This document shows positions 56,998 through 64,000 of a stretch of DNA of 64,000 nucleotides, piece after piece (position 1 is the stretch's first letter; each line of letters begins with the position of its first letter). Location: the NCBI GenBank assembly GCA_037367355.1, contig CM074700.1:1736001-1800000 (forward strand). Reading direction: 5' to 3'. The notes under the pieces are model-generated. The model saw only the letters and a program-made list of their open reading frames with translations. It did not search any database and was not told where the DNA came from. This DNA comes from Neoscytalidium dimidiatum (taxonomy: Eukaryota; Ascomycota; Dothideomycetes; Botryosphaeriales; Botryosphaeriaceae). The position numbers and the translations under genes are program-made.

Positions 56998-57235
56998 ATA
57001 TTAGGCCCTTAAGGCTTAGATAGTAGATTAGGCCGCCGGGTAAGTATCTAGCGGCTCCGTAGGTTAGATAGAAACTAGAATAACGTTATTTCGTAGGCTT
57101 AGTTATAATAGCGCTAAGATAGCTAGATATATCTACTTATCTACCTCTCTATTATCTTCTCTTCTTTTTCTCTTTATACTTAGATTTCTTCTTAATAGTA
57201 ATACTATCTTTTTAGTTTAAGCTATCTTATATAAT
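56998..57235. repeat. inverted repeat, right arm (about 238 bp)
   Basis: Partner of 56466-56700. It abuts the Gypsy remnant on its right, so it could be that element's 5' LTR with an inverted copy on the left, or part of a head-to-head pair of elements. Confidence 0.88.
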
Positions 57236-60200
57236 CTAAGTACTAAAATCTTAGTATAGTAGTTTAGCTACTATCTAACCTAGTAATATCTAGTAACCTT
57301 CTTAGACCTAGCGAAGCTTACTTAGTTATCTAGTACTAAAAAGACTAGATTATCTTTACTACCGAGAAAATCTTTACTTAGTATAGACTACCGCCGATAA
57401 AAGCTAAGACGTTCTAGACTCTCTAAGACTAACTACTAAGAACTATACTAACGACTCGCGAACGCTCTACGACGATTAGTAAAGAAGATATATAGCTCCG
57501 CGTAGCTATTATTAGCCTCTCTAGCTAGCGTATCTTTAGTAAGAGCCGCGCCTTTATTCTAGACGATATTAAAGGTCTACCTAACGCTAACCTTTCTTAA
57601 CTTAAATTTAAAGACCCTCTATCTAAGTCCGCTATTAGAGTCTTTACTAACCTTAAAATAGATCTAGCGTAGTCCCCCGTCTATAAGCCGTAGTAGTATT
57701 CTAAGAATATAAAAATCTACGGCTTTAAAGACTTTAGTAATCGTTTCTCTAACGCCGCTATTCGCGCTAAGCTTCTTATCTACCTCTACGAGACTATAGC
57801 TAAACTTAATACTACTTTAAAGAATCTCGCTCGTATTCGCCTAGAGCGTAATAACCTCCGTAAGAAACGAGACGCCTTCTAGCGTATAGGCGTTAAATAA
57901 GAAGGCTAGATTACTAATCTCGTCTACTCTCTTAAAGAAAGAAACCGCGAAAACGTCTAATTACGCGAGCTTAACCGCTAGATCTTCTAGTGCCTCGATA
58001 AATACGCCGCCCGCGCCTAGCGTAAAGACACCGTCGACTCTTAAGAAAACGTTACTAAAGACTCTCGTAAGATACTTACTAGTAACGTAGATAAGCTTAC
58101 TACCGCCGTACTTAATTACTTCGTTTACTTCCGCAATAATATTAAGAATAAGCTTACTATCGAGTCTAAATACTTCCGCGGCGATAACCGCCTTATAGTC
58201 CGCTATATCTAGTAGCGCCTAAGTACGGAAATCGCTAGTATAATACGCCCTTTCTCTATTAAAGAAGGTATAACTACTAAAGAGTTTCTAAAAAGACTTA
58301 GAAAGACTTACGGTATAGATAACGTAGCTAGAAAGGTATAGATTAACTTTACTAGAATCTTATAAAGAACTAATAAAACTATTAACGTCTTTTACGCTTA
58401 TATCGCTATCCTCTAGAACCTAGCTAGTACTAACGAGAAAGAAAAAATAGAGACTCTTTATTTCTCTATTAACTATAATCTTAGGTTTAGTATTCTAGCT
58501 ATCGAGTACGAATCCGTTAATAAAATACTTAACGCCCTACGTAGTATTAAGGCCCGCTCCGGTAAAATTCGTATTAACTACCCTCGTAATAAAGATAAGC
58601 TCTAGACTACTTCTACTACGAATAATAATAATAGTAGCCGTATAATCCCCGCTTCTTCTACTAATAGTAAACGTCGCTTAAATCTAAACTTAACGCTTAC
58701 TCCTACTATAACTAAGCCTCTAGAATAGTCTAGTATCTAGTATAAATCGAAGTCTAATCTTAAGAGCTTCGCTAGAGATTTCTAAGCTAGACTCTAGCTT
58801 AGCTAGTAAGGCCGCTACTACCGCTATCGCGGCTCTAGATATCGTACTATCGACTCCTACTATCTACTAAAGAATAAGCCCGCTAAGTTTAATAGTATTA
58901 ATATTAAGTCTAAACTCTTTAACTCTTAGAACTCTAGCTATCTTAGCGATTTAGAAAACTTCTAGTTCTAGGACTAAGTCGCTTCCTAAAATATACCGTA
59001 GAAGAAGCTATAGATAAGCGAAGTCTACCTACTATTTTAAGGTTAAAAGTATTAGTTTCTTTCTTTATAGTAGATAACCGCTTCCGTATAGAAAAAGAAT
59101 CCTATATAATTCTTAAGGCAACTATAAATAGTATAAATATACGTATTCTCCTTAATAATAGTAGCTAAGCTAACCTTATTAATAAACCCTTTATTTACGT
59201 AAATAAACTTAGTACTTTCCCTCTTATAAAAAGAATCCGTATAATCCTTAGAGACGGGTTCTTCTTCTAATAGTTAACCTACGGCTACCTAGTACCTATT
59301 ATAATAGACGGGTATTAAAAATAAGTCCTCTACTATATCGCGCGTATAGATACGTACTCTATTATCTTAGATAACTTCTAGCTTCGGTACTATAATTCTA
59401 GTATTAGCTTCGCCGATAGAATAGTAACGTTTAACTTAGCGGAGTATTTTAAGAATAGATATCTCGCCTACGATAAGCTATATACGATAAGAGCTATAGA
59501 CTACCGCCTTTCGCTATCTAACCCTCCGAAGTAAGATATCGATATTTAATTTTATAGTGCCGCTACCTTTATCCGCCTTACTTATAAAAAAGACTACTAA
59601 GGCTTTATTCTAAATAAGGCTTTTAACGAGGCCGCCTTCGCCGCTACTATCGTAGCCGTAGTAAAGAAAGTAGATTATTAGAAGTTTATAAAGGATAAAG
59701 GAAAACTTATAAAGAAGAACCGGCTCGCTAGGCTATCTTAAGCCTACTACTAGATAGAGAACCTCTAGAATATTAAGAAAGCCGATAAGCTCGTACTCTA
59801 CTATCTAGAGGACTACGAGATTAATCTTAAATTCGAATTTAAATCTTTCTACGTTAAGAACTATAAGCCGATATCCTCTTAAGAAAGCGACGTATTATAG
59901 AAGTATATCTAAAAGTATCTAAGTAAAGACTAGATCTACTCTAGTACCTCTTACGTATCTACTCTAATACTCGTTATTAGAAAATCCTCTAGAGGCCTTA
60001 GAGTATACGTTAACTATTAAGCCCTTAACGTAATTACCGAAAAGAACCGGTACTCGATCCCTAATATTAACGAGACCCTTACCCGCCTAAATAAGGCTAA
60101 GATTTTTACTAAACTTAACGTCGTTACCGCCTTTAATAAGATTCGTATTAAAGAGGGCTATAAATACCTTACCTTCTTTAATACCCGCTTTAAATAATAT

Positions 60201-60775
60201 AAGTACTTAGTTATATTCTTTAGACTCTATAATATATCCGCTACGTTTTAAAGCTATATTAATAGCTCCGTATTAGACTATCTAGACTAATTCTATACGG
60301 CTTATCTTAACGACGTACTAGTCTATAGCGAGAATAAGAAGGAATATATAAAATATATTAATAAAGTCCTCGCGAGACTAAAGAAAAGAGGCCTATAGCT
60401 CGATATCGATAAATATAAGTTTAACGTTAAAACTATTAAATACCTCGGCCTTATAGTTAAAGTTAACGGCATCTAGATAGACCCCGAGAAAGTTAAAGTA
60501 ATCCTAAACTAGAAGGTACCCGCGTCGGTAAAAGACGTTTAGACCTTTCTAGAATTCGCTAACTTCTACCGCCGCTTTATCTACTACTTCTTCCGACTAT
60601 CTAGGCCGCTTATAGAACTTACTAAAGGCGAATACTTTATAACTAAGACTAGTAAAAGAAAAATAAAGTACGTACTATTTTTCTAGAGGGATAAGAAGTA
60701 GTCCGCCTTTAAAGAGCTAAAAAAAGCCTTTACTACTACTTCGATCTTAGCTTACTATAGACTCTATTAAAATAT
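57236..60775 (+). mobile_element. Ty3/Gypsy LTR retrotransposon remnant (gag-pol, RIP-mutated)
   Basis: Plus-strand translation with stops ignored shows gag-like sequence at 58140-58600, and a region near 58810-58870 that looks like a CCHC zinc knuckle with Cys/His positions reading Tyr, as CpA-context mutation of TGC and CAT/CAC codons would produce. Reverse transcriptase is clear at 60000-60560: RYSIPNINETLTRLNKAKIF, then the catalytic box read as YLNDV in place of YxDD, then KYLGLIV and FANFYRRFI. The catalytic Asp change and dozens of stops make it inactive. Similarity ends at the start of the RNase H region near 60770; integrase and a 3' LTR were not seen. Confidence 0.85.
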
Positions 60776-61400
60776 AATCTCTAAATTCGACCCCGAGAAA
60801 AAGCGCTAAGACTAATATCTATTAAAAGCTCTCGATTTTCTTAGCTAGATTCTCGAATCTTAGCTTCGTAGCTATACGCGCTACTACGTTATCGCGTGGA
60901 AAAGAAACCTTGTTAGGCTAAATCGCCTCGCTCTACCTCCGTACCCCTACGAAATCTCTAAATCGACCCGAAAACGTAAGAAACTTTCGGAATCTACTAA
61001 AAATACCTACGCGCACCTCTATATAAAGTTATACTAGATTTAGAGCGCGTTTACGCATCTAAATCTAAGGCGAAGAAGCTCTTTCCCCTCTTCTCCGTCT
61101 CGCCCCTTTCCCTCGGCCCGTATACATAGAGTTTTTACTACCTCCCCACCTACGCGAATAAAGAATAACCGAAAATAAGTAAAAAGCTTAAACGAATAGC
61201 CGCCGAAAACGCTTCGTTACTTCTCGAGAGAAAGTAACGTAGAAAATTCTCCGCGCTCGCCCGGAATTCGTTTATTTACGGCTTAGTTTAGACGAAACTA
61301 AAGCCGGTAATTTCTTTATAGTCTAATTTCCTATTTCTACTATTTTATTTCTAGAAAGAGTATAGAAAACTAAGGATATCCGCTTTCGAACCCCCCGGAT
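60776..61400. other. unassigned repeat sequence between the Gypsy and LINE remnants
   Basis: No coding similarity recognised. Residual CpA and TpG are a little more frequent here (for example near 60897, 60912, 61014, 61053). May be the 5' region of the LINE or a separate insertion. Confidence 0.4.
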
Positions 61401-64000
61401 TTCCCGGACTACCTACGCCCCTCGACTCTAATCCAACTATCGACTACGCCGGTAGTTATTAAATCTTCGAATACTACGAGATCGAGTAGTATTAAAGATA
61501 TCGAGATAGAAAACGACGAAATAATACCGCTATTAAGAAGGCCGAAGGTAACGGTAACGGTCGAGCCTACGCCGACTCTCGAAAAAAGACTCTTCTTCTC
61601 GCCGATAACTACGGGCACTAACCCGTTCGAATACCGCCCCGAGAAAAGAATCTAGTATATATCGAGATCGAAACTAAAGACCTTCGCGAAATATATCGAA
61701 GCCGCGTTCGATTACCTTATTAAGGCGATCGACCTCGAAGAAGATCGGTCTAAGATAAATAACCTTAGCGAACTTCTTATCGTCTTCCGCGAATATACGG
61801 TAAAAGGGAAAATCGACTTTACTAAGTCGATTCTCGTAACCGAAGTCCGCGTACTTAAAAACGTATCCCGTACGCTTTCGAATAAAACGAGGAATCTCGG
61901 GGCTACCTCCGTAGCTACTACGGGTAAACCCCAGCCTAGCCAGCTAGTCCCGGTAAAAAAACCTACCTTCTACGCCTTAGTAGCGGTAGGTTTAGTTCTA
62001 AACGACGGTTTTATAATCGTATCGTATAAAAAACTAACTAAAAAAACAACTACGAAGCTCGTAAAACTAACGTCGATTAAAGATAAATAAATTACCGTCT
62101 CCTATAACGGTATACGAGATTAATTTAACGGAATCCGACTTCGATAAAAGCTAAACCTCGCGTTCGCGGGAGCCGGTTTCGTAAATAAACCCGTTATCTA
62201 AGGAACTTCCCTTTCGTTTAAGGGAAATATCCTAATTATAGGTACTAAAGACTATACTAGCTAATTTCTCTTAGAAAAAGAGAATATTATTAGGAAAGTC
62301 CTTTCTAATTCTAACCTAAAACTAGTCGAGACTTAGTATAAGGTTATTATCTACGGTATTCTTACGCGGGAAACTAAGGATATTCTAATCGACTCCTTTA
62401 TTAAGGAGGAAATAGAGACCTTTAACGTAGGTCTATCTCCTATCGGAAAGCCCTACTAGGCTACTTCGAAGGAGAAAAGAGAAAAATAATCCGCGGGATC
62501 CGTTATAGTCTCGTTCTATACCGAAAAGGAATAGAAAAAGGCTATTAATAGCCGCCTTTTTATATACGGAATAAGCTATAAGGTAGAAAAAGTATAGATT
62601 ATCTCTAAGGGGATTTAGTGCCGTAACTACCTTAAAAACGGATACGAAACGGCTAAGTACACGAGGACACCTATATACGAAATCTATAAAAAGGAGTACC
62701 TTACGAGAGAGTATAAGTATAAATTTATAGGCTATAAAGCCTCTAAAGATATACGGTACTAGTACTATTTAAATTCAAATTAATAAACCCCTTTATCTAT
62801 AGATAAACTAAGGGTATTTTAAGCTAATTTAAATAGAAACGCTCTAGCTACGGAGAGCCTTCTATCTAAAGTAATCGACCTTAAAATTAGCCTAATTCTT
62901 ATATAAGAACCATAGCTAATAAACCCCGAAAATCCTAGAGAAAGGCGGTTAGTTAACTACCCCGCGTTCGTCTAAATTCTACCGGATTATTCTCTAACGG
63001 AAAGACCGCGTACGTTAGTATATATATCCCGTTATCTAACGGGAATAGATATTAACTATAACTCCGCGGTAACTAAATCCCCTAACCTAATAGTTCTAAA
63101 AATAATAGAGGAAAATAGCTAATTCTACCTCTTTAATTTATATAACTAAAAGAAATAAGGAAATGATAATTTCCTCTATACGCTAGAACGTATTCTAGGC
63201 TACTAATAGCTAGAATTCCCTAGTATTATAGCTAGGGACTTTAATATTTACCACCCGTAGTAGGATCTAAGGTTCTTCTACTCGAACGGGGCCTCCGCCC
63301 TAATTAATTAGATTGAATCTAATAACCTAGACCTACTAAATACGCCGGAAGAAGGTATCTTCTACCGGCCGAATCTAGATAGGCCTACGGTAATAGATCT
63401 AACGCTCTCTAGCCGAGAGCTAACAAATAAAATAACGGACTAGTAAATACTCGAATCTATTAGATCCGACTACTTCCCTATTTTATTTTAAATCTAATTA
63501 AATAAATAAATAAACTAGGAGAAATCTAAGTAAATTAGATTTAATTACAATAAGGCTAACTAGGAAAAATTCTCTAAGATCTTTAAAGAAAAAGCCTCTA
63601 ACTTTATAGAAAAGCTACGCCCCTAACTAGCTATTCTAGAAGAAGAAAATAAAGATCTTAGCCTAGAGATTCTAAAAGACCGTTCGAAAGAAGTCTTACT
63701 TTTAGAAAAACTAGGAGAATCTCTAACTAACCTTATACGGTAAGTAGCGGACTAAGCTATTCCGAAAACTACCCCGCTAGCTAAAGCTAAACCCTAGTAG
63801 AATTCTACTTTAACGGAGGCCCGAGAGAACCTTAAACGATAAACGCGGCTTATATAACGCTCGCCGGAGCTCGTAAATAAGTAAGACTTCCTAAAAACTC
63901 GAAATGAATACTTCTCCTCTATTTATAAAGCTAAACGGGACTACTAGAATTCGTTTCTAAGTAAAAATACCCCCGAAACTATCTTTAAAGTAATAGCCTA
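61401..64000 (+). mobile_element. Tad1-like non-LTR retrotransposon (LINE) remnant, cut by window end
   Basis: On the plus strand, ORF1-like sequence lies from about 61430 to 62790, ending in a zinc-knuckle-like region (62570-62780) where Cys positions read Tyr. From about 62880 an APE-type endonuclease is recognisable by IIARDFNIYHPQ-like sequence near 63225-63255, the WIESNNLDLLNTPEEGIFYR stretch at 63310-63370, and RSDHFPILF-like sequence near 63460-63485, allowing for RIP changes. Reverse transcriptase should follow but lies mostly beyond the window. Many stops make it inactive. Confidence 0.78.

Larger units (their letters stand above)
55605..64000. repeat. RIP-saturated repeat block (to window end)
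   Basis: CpA and TpG are nearly absent over thousands of bases on both strands, while TpA is in large excess and CpG is retained. This is the pattern of repeat-induced point mutation (C to T in CpA context). Reading frames are full of TAA and TAG from former CAA, CAG and TGG codons, and no long open frame exists. A few CpA/TpG survive, somewhat more often after 60.9 kb. Confidence 0.93.

Noticed and set aside
56466..57235. CRISPR-like or satellite interpretation of the repeat pair
   Set aside because: Only two long arms in inverted orientation within fungal retroelement sequence; no short regularly spaced repeats.
61409..61618. 69-codon minus-strand open frame in the repeat block
   Set aside because: Chance opening opposite LINE ORF1-like sequence in RIP-mutated DNA.

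Overview
The window is nuclear DNA of a filamentous ascomycete (Pezizomycotina). Genes carry short introns (mostly 45-110 bp) with GT..AG ends and CTAAC/CTGAC-like branch points. Families typical of these fungi are present: Zn2Cys6 regulators, a HET-domain protein, RTA1, a DUF1772 anthrone-oxygenase-like protein and a SnoaL-like protein. The right end shows extreme repeat-induced point mutation (RIP). I cannot assign a species or class.

Layout. 1-3.6 kb: left-truncated RTA1-like membrane protein and a Zn2Cys6 regulator, both on the minus strand. 3.6-8.1 kb: no recognisable gene. 8.1-10.1 kb: flavin-dependent halogenase-like protein with a C-terminal zinc ribbon. 11.5-27 kb: dense housekeeping block, namely mitochondrial EF-Tu (minus) divergent from 3-hydroxyisobutyryl-CoA hydrolase (plus), a conserved basic/acidic protein of unknown function, the mitochondrial oxaloacetate carrier (minus) divergent from the SWD2/WDR82 WD40 protein (plus), TRAPP subunit Trs31, a HET-domain protein and a GNAT acetyltransferase. 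28-30.4 kb: a seven-exon Zn2Cys6 regulator.

31-55 kb is accessory and partly decayed. It holds a broken gene with the fungal STAND/ankyrin N-terminal domain, a broken small secreted protein gene, and a loose group of tailoring-type enzymes: FAD monooxygenase, cytochrome P450, DUF1772 protein, SnoaL/NTF2-like protein, NmrA-like reductase, a broken O-methyltransferase and an aldo/keto reductase. An AP-1-like bZIP regulator follows. No backbone synthase (PKS/NRPS/terpene cyclase) is visible, so this could be a fragment of a secondary-metabolite cluster whose core lies elsewhere or is lost; that is inference.

55.4-64 kb is a repeat block with a sharp left edge: a 183-bp LTR with perfect 8-bp terminal inverted repeats. 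Inside, CpA and TpG are almost absent on both strands while CpG is kept, as expected for saturated RIP. I can still read a large inverted repeat, a Ty3/Gypsy pol with reverse transcriptase, and a Tad1-like LINE cut by the window end. All are inactivated.

Exon coordinates were derived by eye from reading frames, splice signals and family expectations; no transcript data were available.
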